64,000 nt of DNA, taken from the NCBI GenBank assembly GCA_964611185.1, contig CAZSXE010000007.1, positions 1 through 64,000 on the forward strand. The letters are read 5' to 3'. Positions 15,414-25,700 of this stretch are shown here, piece by piece (within the stretch, counting starts at the first letter, position 1; each line of letters starts with the position of its first letter). A program made the translations under genes and the position numbers. The notes below the pieces were generated by a model. The model did no database searches. It had not been told where the DNA came from and saw nothing but the letters and a program-made list of their open reading frames with translations. Source of the DNA: CAAGNP01 sp964611185 (GTDB taxonomy: Bacteria > Bacteroidota > Bacteroidia > Bacteroidales > UBA932).

Positions 15414-17429
15414 ATGAAAAAAATGTTTTTCTTTCTTTTTGTACTCTCTGTGGTATGCTGTAAGTCGCCTGAAAAAAACGATCTGACTGCTTTTGAAACC
15501 ATTGATGATAGGGTTATCGTTTTAAAAAAAGAGGTTTACAGCCATCTCGACTCGGTTATATCGATTATTAAAGAGGAGCAAGAGAGCTTCTCTGACAGTA
15601 TTTACAGAAACTATTGGGAGATCTATAAAGGGGAGTTTTACTATATTAATTATCAGGATGATAAAGCGATGCTTTCTTGTAGAAAGGTGGAAAAGTTTTG
15701 CAGAGAAAACCAGACGATGAAAAATATTTCCATAGTGGAGGCACAATGTTCCAATCTTATCGGAATTTTGATGCAGACTGTGAATGAAAGGGATTCTGCT
15801 CTTTATTATTTTAAAAACGCTTATAATGCCATTTCCAAAACAAGTTATCGCAGAGAAATGTCTGATTATTGTATCAATATAGCTGATGTTTATCGTCAGA
15901 CAGGGAAGCACCCGCAAGCGATACAGTGGTTAGGAAGGGCATTGGAGGTAGCTGACTCGCTAAATCTTAAGTCACAGTCTTTTGCTATCAGATCGGGGAT
16001 GGGGCAGATTTACGGAGATTTGCATAATTTCCCTCTATCAGAGAAATATTTCAGTTCGCTTGATTCTGTCTATCCATCGGATAACCCTTACGACAATTAT
16101 TTCTTTCAGAACTCAAGAGGTAATGTATATTTCTTCGCTGAAAAATATCCTGAGGCTCTTGAGTGTTTTAAAAAGGCATATCCCATAGTTAAGACATTTA
16201 ATAACAGGGCTTTTGAAGCGGTGGTGGAGACGAATCTGGGTGAGGTATATCTTTTGATGGACAGACTCGATTCTGCTAAATATTATATTGATAAATCTTA
16301 CTCATTTTATTATGATAATCCCTATTCTGATGATGGTATATTGTTCTATGTCACGGGTTTAAAAGCAGCTTATGCGTTGAAAACAGGCGATGTAAAAGAT
16401 GCTTCATATTATCTTTCACAACCATTTGACAGAAGAAAAATCACTCCTCAATATCTGTTTATATATGATAAAAGGATGAGTGATTATTATGCTCAAAAAG
16501 GAAATTATAAAAAAGCTTTCGAGTATAAGATTTCTGCCGAACAATATGATGATTCACTTCGCAACATATTAAGAATCAATAATATATCAGAGATTGAATA
16601 TAGATATTCGAGAGATACTTCTCTCCTTAACAAAAAGTTGATTATTGTAGAAAAAGAGAATACTATTGCGAAGCAGAATGTAACTATCATTTTCATTTCA
16701 TCTGCTCTCGCCATATTAATAGCTGCATCCCTGGTTGTTTACGGTGCTGTGAAAAAGAGGAAAAAAGATGAAAAACGCAGGCAGATAGCTTTGATTTCAA
16801 AACTTCGAATGGATAGCGCTCGAAATCGCATCTCTCCTCACTTTATTTTCAATGTTCTTAATTCTATTATCCCTTCGTTACGGAATGAAGAAGAGGCGGG
16901 TCTTCCTTTGGATTTACTTGTAAAAACACTCCGCAACAACCTTATGATTTCAGGGAGGGTCGCTATTCCTCTTGAAGAGGAGATAGAGATGGTTAAGAAC
17001 TACTCTTGTCTGATAGCTACTATTAATAAAAACGCCCCTAAAGTGCTCTACAATATCTCTTCATCGGTGAAAAAGTCTTCGCTTATCCCCTCTGCATCTA
17101 TTCAGATAAATGTAGAAAATGCCATTAAGCACGCATTCCCGGAAGGGTTTGAGTGTAAAGGGGAAAAAGAGATAACTGTGAGTATTTTCGAGAATGATGT
17201 CAAATCGTATAAAATTGAGATTAAAGACAACGGTATAGGTTATGACCATCGCTTTTCGGGGTACTCCGATAATAAAGAGAACAGTACGGGAAATGGAATT
17301 AAAATTCTAATGCAGACTTTCGCTGTCCTCAATTCATATAATTCCGAAACAATAGTATTTGATATTACATCTGACAACGGGACTCTGATTTCAATTACCA
17401 TTCCTTATAAATACAACTATAACATCTAA
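15414..17429 (+). CDS. TPR-containing sensor histidine kinase, LytS/His_kinase type
   Basis: A 671-residue kinase with a hydrophobic N-terminal signal ending near CCKSPEKN (possible lipoprotein, poor lipobox), a periplasmic array of TPR repeats (about residues 75-400), one membrane segment near residues 420-440 (IIFISSALAILIAASLVVYG), the His_kinase H-box ISPHFIFNVLNSI, and an ATPase domain with ENAIKHAFPEG and DNGIGY. This TPR-His_kinase layout is widespread in Bacteroidetes. The cognate response regulator follows by four bases. The signal it senses is unknown. Confidence 0.9.
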   Translation: MKKMFFFLFVLSVVCCKSPEKNDLTAFETIDDRVIVLKKEVYSHLDSVISIIKEEQESFSDSIYRNYWEIYKGEFYYINYQDDKAMLSCRKVEKFCRENQTMKNISIVEAQCSNLIGILMQTVNERDSALYYFKNAYNAISKTSYRREMSDYCINIADVYRQTGKHPQAIQWLGRALEVADSLNLKSQSFAIRSGMGQIYGDLHNFPLSEKYFSSLDSVYPSDNPYDNYFFQNSRGNVYFFAEKYPEALECFKKAYPIVKTFNNRAFEAVVETNLGEVYLLMDRLDSAKYYIDKSYSFYYDNPYSDDGILFYVTGLKAAYALKTGDVKDASYYLSQPFDRRKITPQYLFIYDKRMSDYYAQKGNYKKAFEYKISAEQYDDSLRNILRINNISEIEYRYSRDTSLLNKKLIIVEKENTIAKQNVTIIFISSALAILIAASLVVYGAVKKRKKDEKRRQIALISKLRMDSARNRISPHFIFNVLNSIIPSLRNEEEAGLPLDLLVKTLRNNLMISGRVAIPLEEEIEMVKNYSCLIATINKNAPKVLYNISSSVKKSSLIPSASIQINVENAIKHAFPEGFECKGEKEITVSIFENDVKSYKIEIKDNGIGYDHRFSGYSDNKENSTGNGIKILMQTFAVLNSYNSETIVFDITSDNGTLISITIPYKYNYNI

Positions 17430-17433
17430 TGCA

Positions 17434-18192
17434 ATGGAGAAAATAACAGCCGTCATTATTGATGATCAGCAGCCATGTATCGACACGCTTTCGCTCGATC
17501 TTGCCTCATATAGCTTCATAGACTTAGTCGCTACAAGCACTTCTTGTGAAAAAGGGCGCGATATGGTGCTCTCTAAGCAGCCAGATATTCTATTTATAGA
17601 TGTGGAAATGCCGGATAAAAGCGGATTGGAATTTATTCGCGAAATACAGCCTTATCTGCATACGGGGATATATATTGTTTTTTACAGTGCATTTGAAAAG
17701 TATATGATCGATGCTCTGCGTATATCGGCTTTTGACTATCTGCTCAAGCCCTACACCAAAGAGGAGCTTGATATGGTGATAATGAGGATAAAGAATGTTA
17801 AGAAAATTGACCCCAAAACTATTTGGAACTCTCTTTCGTCACTTCTTGCCGAATCAAGAAAGATAGCCATCCAGGGGGTAAGTCAGACTATACTTGTATA
17901 TGTTTCTGACATCGTGTGTGTGTTTTTCTCAAAGGAAAATCACTGCTGGGATATACTTCTATCCGACAACACAAGACATCCTCTTAAGAAAAACATAACA
18001 TCCAAATCTCTTCTGGCATTAGGCAAATCTTTGATTCAGATCTCTCCCGACTGTATCCTCAACACCCGTTACCTTGTCTCCATCGAAAATCAAACCCTTC
18101 TATGCTTACTCGTACCCCCTTTCCAAAATTTACACCTTACCATCTCGAGAAGAGCTTACTCAAAGATACGGGGAGAGGTGAATGTGCTGTAA
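17434..18192 (+). CDS. LytTR-family response regulator
   Basis: The 252-residue protein has a receiver domain with VIIDDQQPC, the phosphoacceptor Asp in ILFIDVEMPDKSG and the conserved Lys in DYLLKPYTKEELD, followed by a LytTR DNA-binding domain (about residues 150-250) containing ENHCWDILLSDN and CILNTRYLVSIENQ. LytTR proteins bind direct repeats upstream of their targets. It is paired with the kinase just upstream. The nearest large transcription unit downstream is the caspase/surface-protein operon; a regulatory link is only a guess. Confidence 0.92.
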   Translation: MEKITAVIIDDQQPCIDTLSLDLASYSFIDLVATSTSCEKGRDMVLSKQPDILFIDVEMPDKSGLEFIREIQPYLHTGIYIVFYSAFEKYMIDALRISAFDYLLKPYTKEELDMVIMRIKNVKKIDPKTIWNSLSSLLAESRKIAIQGVSQTILVYVSDIVCVFFSKENHCWDILLSDNTRHPLKKNITSKSLLALGKSLIQISPDCILNTRYLVSIENQTLLCLLVPPFQNLHLTISRRAYSKIRGEVNVL

Positions 18193-18275
18193 AATAGTTA
18201 TTGTTGTCTTTGTAAGTATTGTGCTTGGCAAAGAAGGTATGGAAATAATTATTAGTTTTACTGAAACACTTTGGA

Positions 18276-19718
18276 TTACACTCTCGTTTTTTTACACAAT
18301 GGGGCAATTTTATCCATTGCAATTTCCCAATGTCCGCTTTTATCGCTTCCTGCACGAATAATAATACCCATAGTTTTCAATTGTTTAGTGTATTTGCGCA
18401 CCATACGTTCCGAAACACCAAGTTGTCCAGCAATCTTCGAGGTAATGCTCCATGGTTCGCGAACTATAAGATCAAACACATTAAGGGCTTGCACCGATAG
18501 TTCCGTGTAAGTTCCGTGTAAGTTCCGTGTAAGTTCCGTGTAAGTTCCGGCTGATACATTATCACTACTTTGTTGTTTTTCAACATTAAATGTAGTTCCT
18601 TCAGATGAAACAAAAGCATCTTTGCGAAATATAGTGATTCGAAGACCGCCCTCATCGCTTTCAAAAAGAGGTTCTTTTAATCCACTGCCAATAACTCCTT
18701 GGCGGATTTTCTCAATACCACGCCCCCAATTTTCAATGAATCCAGCTTTGTAAAATGCCAATGCAATATTTCTATTTCGAGGTTGCGAAGAATGTTCCGA
18801 TAATAATTTTTCTATGGTCCATTTATCAGGCAAATCGCCTTGATTCCATAAAACAATTTTTTCATTGTACACCCTCATCTGAATGTGAACTCCGGCGTAA
18901 TCTTTGTGGATTATTGCATTAAATATTGCCTCCCGCAACACATCTTCGGGTATTTCCAATGTCTCTATACGCTGTAATCCATCATAGTGAATTGGAGAAA
19001 TCAGGTATTTGGATTTCAACACTGCCATCACACGGTCAGCCATACGAATGAGGTCTCCTTCGATGACATCTTGAAACATTAAATCACTCGCCGACACGCC
19101 AAAACGTCCCAATCTGAAATCACATAATGGGAAGAACTTTGCTGGGTTTTTACCAAATAATAGTATTGCTGCATTTTTTAGATGTCCACTTGAGTCGAGC
19201 AGATTCATATTATCCAATACCTTCTCTGTACTGTCTAATAGCGAACTTTTGGGCATCCGATCAGCATCAATTGCTTTGTGAAGGAAATAATCAACCGCCT
19301 CTCTGTCTATGTCATCTATTATTACATTTTCGTTGGTAATATCATCCCATGAAAGTCCCATTTTCTTTAGTAGAAAGTGCTGAAGCGCTGCACCATTCAA
19401 CTCTTGTTTGGTCGCCCCAGAGCGATAATGATATATCCCGCGGTATGAAATAGGAACATTCGATGGCAGAACATTTATTTCCAAATATTCTTTACTGTTT
19501 TTTGAGCGCAAATTTACATCAGCAACAATACCTAATGTAGTAGCAATCTTATTGGGAATATCTTCAAGCAAATGTTTGATACCCGTCAATCCTACAATGT
19601 CACCATTATCATTTATTCCTATGAAAATTTTGCCACCTTGTGCATTAGAAAAGCCGCAAACCCATTTTAGATATTCATCGCGCCACGATTCCTTGTATTC
19701 AATATTTTGTGTTTCCAT
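18276..19718 (-). CDS. AlbA_2/HATPase_c_4 transcriptional regulator with internal tandem repeat
   Basis: A 480-residue protein of the COG2865 type. The AlbA_2 (Schlafen-like) domain covers about residues 1-120 (NIEYKESWRDEYLKWVCGF, IFIGINDNGDIVGL). A degenerate HATPase follows (about 270-370, with EAIFNAIIHKDYAG and NWGRGIEKIRQG), and a winged helix is at the C-terminus (WSITSKIAGQLGVSERMVRK). Between HATPase and winged helix lies GTYTELTRNLHGTYTEL, encoded by a tandem 11-base repeat. Members of this family often carry short repeats here. Its role is unknown; a defence or toxin-control function is possible. Confidence 0.88.
   Translation of the reverse strand: METQNIEYKESWRDEYLKWVCGFSNAQGGKIFIGINDNGDIVGLTGIKHLLEDIPNKIATTLGIVADVNLRSKNSKEYLEINVLPSNVPISYRGIYHYRSGATKQELNGAALQHFLLKKMGLSWDDITNENVIIDDIDREAVDYFLHKAIDADRMPKSSLLDSTEKVLDNMNLLDSSGHLKNAAILLFGKNPAKFFPLCDFRLGRFGVSASDLMFQDVIEGDLIRMADRVMAVLKSKYLISPIHYDGLQRIETLEIPEDVLREAIFNAIIHKDYAGVHIQMRVYNEKIVLWNQGDLPDKWTIEKLLSEHSSQPRNRNIALAFYKAGFIENWGRGIEKIRQGVIGSGLKEPLFESDEGGLRITIFRKDAFVSSEGTTFNVEKQQSSDNVSAGTYTELTRNLHGTYTELSVQALNVFDLIVREPWSITSKIAGQLGVSERMVRKYTKQLKTMGIIIRAGSDKSGHWEIAMDKIAPLCKKTRV
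18499..18549. repeat. 11-base tandem repeat inside the AlbA_2 regulator gene
   Basis: The unit AGTTCCGTGTA occurs four times in full (18499-18509, 18510-18520, 18521-18531, 18532-18542) with a seven-base partial fifth copy. Because 11 is not a multiple of three, each copy is read in a different frame and three copies encode an 11-residue cycle. Gain or loss of a single copy would shift the frame and remove the C-terminal winged helix. Confidence 0.95.
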
Positions 19719-19763
19719 TAGTCACAATCATTTACCTTTAGCTATAATCGGCCACAACTGTAG

Positions 19764-19771
19764 CAAAGATA
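19764..19771 (-). promoter_or_regulatory. -7 box for the AlbA_2 regulator gene
   Basis: TATCTTTG on the minus strand matches TAnnTTTG and lies about 45 bases upstream of the ATG. A TTTT lies 19 bases further upstream. Confidence 0.5.
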
Positions 19772-19826
19772 AGGGAAAAAACACTATTGTAAAAGTTGTC
19801 ATTAAGCTAATGAATAATTAGATCAT

Positions 19827-20183
19827 TCATCTATTTGCAAAATAATCTGTTATTTCGCGGAATGCTGCTCCATAATTATGCGGTCCTGCATTAGTGCCGG
19901 ATGCTTTTATGTACATTTTATCATCTTGATAAACTACCTCCAAACTCCAAGAATCTCCATCCAATATGTTTAAAATGGAATTGTAGTGACCTTTATATTT
20001 GTACATCTTATGCTTTTCTATAATCACCTGAAGATCTTTTAAGAGAGTATTATCAGTGATAAATATACGATTTTCTTCCTCTTGCTGATTAACAGTCACC
20101 ACCACCACATCTCCAACCCTTTTCGCTTGATATAAAGAGCCATGACACGAAGTGCCTTGTGTAGAATAGGTGAAGGAGAGCAT
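19827..20183 (-). CDS. Small protein of unknown function at the end of the caspase operon
   Basis: A 118-residue protein with no signal peptide or membrane segment, unlike every other gene of the operon, so it is probably cytosolic. Visible features are SCHGSLYQAKRVGDVVVVTV near the N-terminus, a helical LLKDLQVIIEKHKMYKYKG stretch and a C-terminal GPHNYGAAFREITDYF. I do not recognise the family. It begins nine bases after the stop of the preceding surface-protein gene and is the last gene of the unit. It might be an intracellular regulator or immunity-type partner, but nothing in the sequence shows that. Confidence 0.7.
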   Translation of the reverse strand: MLSFTYSTQGTSCHGSLYQAKRVGDVVVVTVNQQEEENRIFITDNTLLKDLQVIIEKHKMYKYKGHYNSILNILDGDSWSLEVVYQDDKMYIKASGTNAGPHNYGAAFREITDYFANR

Positions 20184-20192
20184 AGGAAGTGG

Positions 20193-22685
20193 TTATTGGG
20201 CTAATGTAGTAAAAATCTTTTGTTCTCCATAAGATGTACCTTCGGAATTGGTAGCATAAGCGCGAAGATAATAGGTGGTAGATGGAGTAAGATTTGTAAT
20301 ATTAGTGCTATAAAGACCCGTACCTGTACCATCTTGAGATTTAGTGTCTGAGATAGTGGGATTTTCAGATGTACTCCAACAGAACCCTCTGCTTGTCACA
20401 CTATTTGTGCCCTGTTTAGTGATATTGCCTAATGCTGTGGCAGAAGTAGCTTTTACATCTGATACCGAATTTGTAAATACGGAAGGTCTTGAAGTGGTGG
20501 TAACGGAGTAGGGAAAACTATAATTCGTCCCTGCACTATTAGTAACATACGCTCTAATCCAATATTGAGTCCCGTCTTCCAATCCAGTAGCAATAGATGA
20601 ATATCCTCCGGTACCGGTGCCGTCAACTGTTTTAGAGTCAAGTTCAATAGTGGGATAGCCTCCTTTCTTCCAGCATATTCCTCTCGCTGTCACATCAGAA
20701 TCACCTCTGTCGCTTACATTGCTTTCTATTGTCAGCTGATCATTTTTCACAGATTCTGAATAAGTAATAACAACAACTGTTGCTCCTTTCGGAGGCAATG
20801 AAGAGATCTCTTTCATACATCTTATAGAACTTCCATTGGATCTAAAAAGGTTACTCATATAATCTAAGGAAGAGCTTGAAATTTCTAAACCTGAACTATA
20901 ATTACTATTACTTGATGAATATGGAGAACTACTTAAGTAATTTCCATAATTATTTTGATAAACACATTCTCCGCTATAATTTATATACCCTGATGCCGGA
21001 TACCAAGTATATTTACCTATATGAAAATCTGAATAAAACAATGATTTACCTGTTGAAGCTGGACCAACTGCATTAATTTGATTATTAAAGCTGAATTGTG
21101 TCCAGGTATCATAAGGAGGAACCATATATCCCACAGGACAAGGGTCGTAAATGGTTTTAATCAATACTGATGTATAGTTATAACCTGTGGAATTACCCCA
21201 TAGATAATCATTCATTAAATACAGCCAATCATAATAACTTGTGTTAACCGCAATAAATTTATCAGGATTTTTTACAGAATATTCGATAGTTCCTGTCGAT
21301 GATGATTTGGCTTCTGTAGCGTTTTTTAATCTAAACGGATCCTTTCTTCCCCATTGATAATAGAGACCGAAAGTGTTTTCGTTTTTATTATACGGCTTAT
21401 TTGAAATAGCTCCTAAATTACGATCCATCATATCATATTTCCTCAACACTCTGTTTGAATATTTTTCAATTTCAGGCATCATGCTGCACCATATATGCCA
21501 GCTCCATAGTATATCTCCTTTACATTCTGCTTGAGAATATGCTGCTATAACACCATTGCCACGAGCAGTGGAGGCATTAAAGGTTATCTTACCATCAGCA
21601 GAAAGTGAAACTTCCGAAATAAGTCCTTCGACATCCTCCCATAGCAGCCCGGCAGAAAGGGGTGCTATTGAAGCATCTTCTGTATGGAAATTAGCTCCGG
21701 CAATAATTCCGGAAGCCCCATTTCCCATTACAGTGCCATTAAACGAGTATTTCCCCGCAGCAGGGGCTATATAACAGTTTGATGTTCCGGCACTACATAA
21801 ATCAATAATCTGATCTTCTGCATAAGTTAAATCAGCGGTAGGTACTCTATTCGATCTAATAACAGTTAGAGGCTTCGTAGCATTTTTATTCATCACCTTG
21901 CCGTCGGCCATTTTAACGGAAAGTGTAAAAGTGGAGAATGTTTTAGGTGGCAAAACAAAATAAAATGGGGTAGCCTTATCCGCACTTATCTCTACCCCCT
22001 CTCCACAATCGAGGGTTACATAATCAAGAGCATCGCTCAACATAGTAATAGAGGGCTTTTTGTCTTGTGCGTAATCCATTTTTACACTTGCAGCCCCCGA
22101 TACCTTAATAGACTCTCCATTTACATCATAACCGGTAAAAGAGATAGACTTGACTCTCCCTGTCCCCTTTAAATATAGTACCAATATACCACAAAGATTA
22201 TTAAATTCTATAGTAGTACCTTGGGTTTTCGCCACCATCGGAAACATATCTGATGCCACATTTCCGGCAACATATTTTTGTATGGAAGGTATCTCGAAAA
22301 AGAAAGATTCGGTTGAAAATGAAACCTTTTTTGAATTACAAGGATAGATGGCATAATAGTTTTCGGCAGCCGCAATAGTACCTGAAAAAGAACCTGTACC
22401 TGAATTTTCGTTATTAACATTTACAAATTTATGTATAGTACTTCCATCAACAGTAATAGAAATTGAATCGGAAGGAAGCCATAAAATATCTCTGTGGGCA
22501 TCTCCTGCCGCACCACCCATCATAGTTTTGGTATCATCAGAATCTGAAAAAACCTCCATTTTGGCGATAAACAGATTGTTTTCTTCCTTTTCAATGGGGA
22601 GGTTCTGCTCACTCTGTGTACATCCGGCAAATAAAGCCATCGCCATAAGGGCGGATATTGACAATATATTATTTAGCTTTTTCAT
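20193..22685 (-). CDS. Fimbrillin-like surface lipoprotein with Fib_succ_major-like and FN3-like domains
   Basis: An 830-residue lipoprotein (signal ending MALFAGC). Residues about 35-290 look like a Mfa-like/fimbrillin N-terminal domain (AENYYAIYPCNSKKVSF, MFPMVAKTQG, FNNLCGILVLYLKG). Residues about 295-630 form a domain with SNCYIAPAAGKYSF, DILWSWHIW, MDRNLGA, YYQWGRKDPF and YDPCPVGYMVPP, resembling the Fibrobacter major paralogous domain. Two FN3-like repeats end the protein (RGFCWSTSENPTISD, TTYYLRAYATNSEGTSYGEQ). Unlike its two relatives upstream it lacks the acidic C-terminal tail. Probably exposed on the cell surface; adhesin is the likeliest role, by inference. Confidence 0.82.
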   Translation of the reverse strand: MKKLNNILSISALMAMALFAGCTQSEQNLPIEKEENNLFIAKMEVFSDSDDTKTMMGGAAGDAHRDILWLPSDSISITVDGSTIHKFVNVNNENSGTGSFSGTIAAAENYYAIYPCNSKKVSFSTESFFFEIPSIQKYVAGNVASDMFPMVAKTQGTTIEFNNLCGILVLYLKGTGRVKSISFTGYDVNGESIKVSGAASVKMDYAQDKKPSITMLSDALDYVTLDCGEGVEISADKATPFYFVLPPKTFSTFTLSVKMADGKVMNKNATKPLTVIRSNRVPTADLTYAEDQIIDLCSAGTSNCYIAPAAGKYSFNGTVMGNGASGIIAGANFHTEDASIAPLSAGLLWEDVEGLISEVSLSADGKITFNASTARGNGVIAAYSQAECKGDILWSWHIWCSMMPEIEKYSNRVLRKYDMMDRNLGAISNKPYNKNENTFGLYYQWGRKDPFRLKNATEAKSSSTGTIEYSVKNPDKFIAVNTSYYDWLYLMNDYLWGNSTGYNYTSVLIKTIYDPCPVGYMVPPYDTWTQFSFNNQINAVGPASTGKSLFYSDFHIGKYTWYPASGYINYSGECVYQNNYGNYLSSSPYSSSNSNYSSGLEISSSSLDYMSNLFRSNGSSIRCMKEISSLPPKGATVVVITYSESVKNDQLTIESNVSDRGDSDVTARGICWKKGGYPTIELDSKTVDGTGTGGYSSIATGLEDGTQYWIRAYVTNSAGTNYSFPYSVTTTSRPSVFTNSVSDVKATSATALGNITKQGTNSVTSRGFCWSTSENPTISDTKSQDGTGTGLYSTNITNLTPSTTYYLRAYATNSEGTSYGEQKIFTTLAQ

Positions 22686-22702
22686 CTCTATTCGTTTTTA
22701 TA

Positions 22703-25700
22703 TTACCATTCATAAGGATTTTCTTCATCACTTCCTTCGTTCGTTCCGGAAGACAATGTCTTAAATGAATTTTGCTGTCCGTAAATTACAGTATTGTCCG
22801 ACAATTGAACATAAGCCCTCACATAGTATGTTGTCTTAGGTGAAAGTCCGGTGATTTTGCTAATGAAAGCATCAGGCCCTGTACCATCTGAGGTTTTGGT
22901 TTCAATATCTATGGTTGGGTTTTCTGTCTTGCTCCAACACACTCCCTTTGCCGAAACAGTCACTTCGCCAAGCGAAATAATATTTCCTCCTGAAACTGCC
23001 GTAGATGAAGAAATTTTAGTAACAGCAGATGTGGCTATCGCCAATGTGGAAGCACAAGGGGTGACACGAGTGTTGTTTTCCAAAGCACTCCAAGAACTAT
23101 CCCATTTACTTGTTTTCTGCGTTTCGCTCATAAATAGAATGATATAAGCACTGTTCTTCTGATTTCCAACAAATAAGTAATTATCTTCAAGCACCGATAA
23201 GTTCCTTATATCAAGCATCGAAATGTTGTTGTCAAAACACGATAAACGGCTCAAACTTGTGTTTAATTTTAAATCAAGAGCAGTTAAAGAATTCGAGCTA
23301 CAATTCAAATCTTTCAACGCCGCGTTCGAGCTCACTTCAAGAGATGTTAAAGAATTGAAAGAGCAATCCAATTTTGTTAAATTTGTATTTGGGGCTATAT
23401 CTATAGATGAGAGCTGGTTCTTCGACACTATCAAGGTCTCTAAAGAAGATAATGTGCTCAAGATACTTGACACATCTCCTTTTAAATTATTATTCGATAA
23501 CTCTATCTTGGTCACCTTTCCATCACTATTTACAGAGATGCCATACCATCTGTTTTTGTTCTCTGATGTCCCCCAATTGGTTTTATTTGTCCAATTGGCT
23601 CCTCCTGTGGCATTATAAAATGCATTCAAAGCTGTCACTTCGGGGTCTGCAAGGGTAATAAAACTCTTCTGCTGTCCATAAGATGTTCCGGAAGCATTGG
23701 TAACATAGGTGCGAACATAGTATGTAGTATTCTGATTAAGACCTTTCAATGTCGAAGAGAACATCCCTGTTCCTGCCCCTTCATTGGTTTTAGTAGATAA
23801 ATCTATAGTAGGATTCTGAGATGTGCTCCATACGGCCCCTTTAGCTGTGATATTTTGACCTCCGTCATTAATTATATTTCCTGTTACCGTAGCCGTTGAA
23901 AATGTAATGTCGCTTACTTCTCCTGTCGATACAGTAGCAGTAGTACTTTCTCGGCAGCAGCGAACAGAAAAGCCATGTCTTAGAACGCTTGGATTATAAG
24001 CCACTTTATGATTTGTAATAGTGACATTCCCATTATTATCATATTCTACTGAACGATAATAATCATAAAAATCATCATAATATCTGCTTGTAAAAAATTT
24101 ACCCATTGTCCCCACACCTGATAATAATCCGGTAGTATTAACAATATAGCCTGCCATCGGGAACCATGAATCTGAAGAAGAATATGGAGAACCAAATGTC
24201 ATTCCTCTGTTTAAATAATCAAATGTGTTTGTAGTAGGGAACCCACTCCATGGATTATCATAGTATTCAAAAGCACGCCAATCTTTGGGGCAAGGGTTTT
24301 CAAGTCCTCCCCAAGAGTAAAATGAAGTGTTATCAATTATAAATGTCATCGGATTCTTCGTATGTGTATCAATACCCGATGTGGCTGCCCAATTACCACC
24401 GGTAGTCTCTTCAAAAGTATTGGAGTTTATAGAAGATGCCCCCCTAAAAGGATCTTTTCTCCCAAGCTGATAGTATAGCCCGAGAGCACGGACATCTCCC
24501 GGAGTAGCTGACAATGCTCCAAGATTTCTATCCATCACCTTTACCCCGCTTGCATAGGTCTGTCTTGACCTATCAGGGTCATAATCTGTCACCCAAATAT
24601 GCCAGCTCCATAAAATAACACCATCAGCACCTTTAACAGCAATTACCGCATTACCCTCCCTGACCGCAGTAAATGAAACTACGCGTGTAGTGAGATTATA
24701 TGTGAGAGTGGAAATAACACTGTCTGATACCGATTTGTTTTTCCCACCTGTCCTCCACAACAAACAAGCTGACGAAAATGCTACCTCTTCGGTGGATCTT
24801 CCTTTATATCCGGCAAAGAATGAGTATCTTCCTCCCGGGGTAGCTATATAACAGTTTGCCGTCCCACCATCACTCAAATTAATAACAGGATCATCCACAA
24901 ATTCGAGTGGCGCAGAAGGGGTGATGGAAGATCTTTTAATTGTTATTTCAGGAGATAATTTTGTCATTAGCTTTCCTTCCCCGATTATCTTAATAGTTAG
25001 AGAAGAATATATCCCTTCTGGCAATACTATATTAAATGGTGTAACAACATCCTTTTTTAATACTACCCCCTCTCCGCAATTTAGAACCACACTTTTATCA
25101 GAAGAAGAATTCATTTTAAGGTCCGGAGCTGTTTCATAAGACATATCTACAGAACCCTTTCCTGAAATCGGAACGGAAGCAGTGATTCGTATAGAGGTAA
25201 TTTTCGCCTCTCCTTTCAGATTTAACTGCAAAATACCACAAAGATTTTTAAAATGAAGAACCTGTTCAGAATTTTTAGAAACCATCGGAAATGACCCGGA
25301 ATCAAAATTGTCCTCCTTATATGTTTGAGTCTCCGGCAATAAAAGTGTTGCGATACCAGATTCGATGTTTAAAGCATCATTATATGGATATATTCCATAA
25401 AAAGATGTACCTATGGAACTTTCCCCTTCAAAATGGGCTTTAGCCACTTCGTCGTCTCCGGTGTATATATATTTATCAAAGTCGCCTCCATCTGAAGAGA
25501 CACCTATGGAGTCTTTATTCATCCATAATACACTCCTTTTACTGCCCGCAACATCTCCAAGCGTGGTTTTAGTCTCATCTCCAATATCAAGAAGAGCCGT
25601 AAATGTCATCGGTACCTTATTTTTTTCAATGGCAGGTATAACTTCATTTTCTGAACATTGAGAAAATATCAATGTCGTCAGAATTATTAAACTAAATATT

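Noticed and set aside
19790..19830. Weak hairpin after the last gene of the caspase operon
   Set aside because: Only six base pairs on each side and no T run in the direction of transcription.
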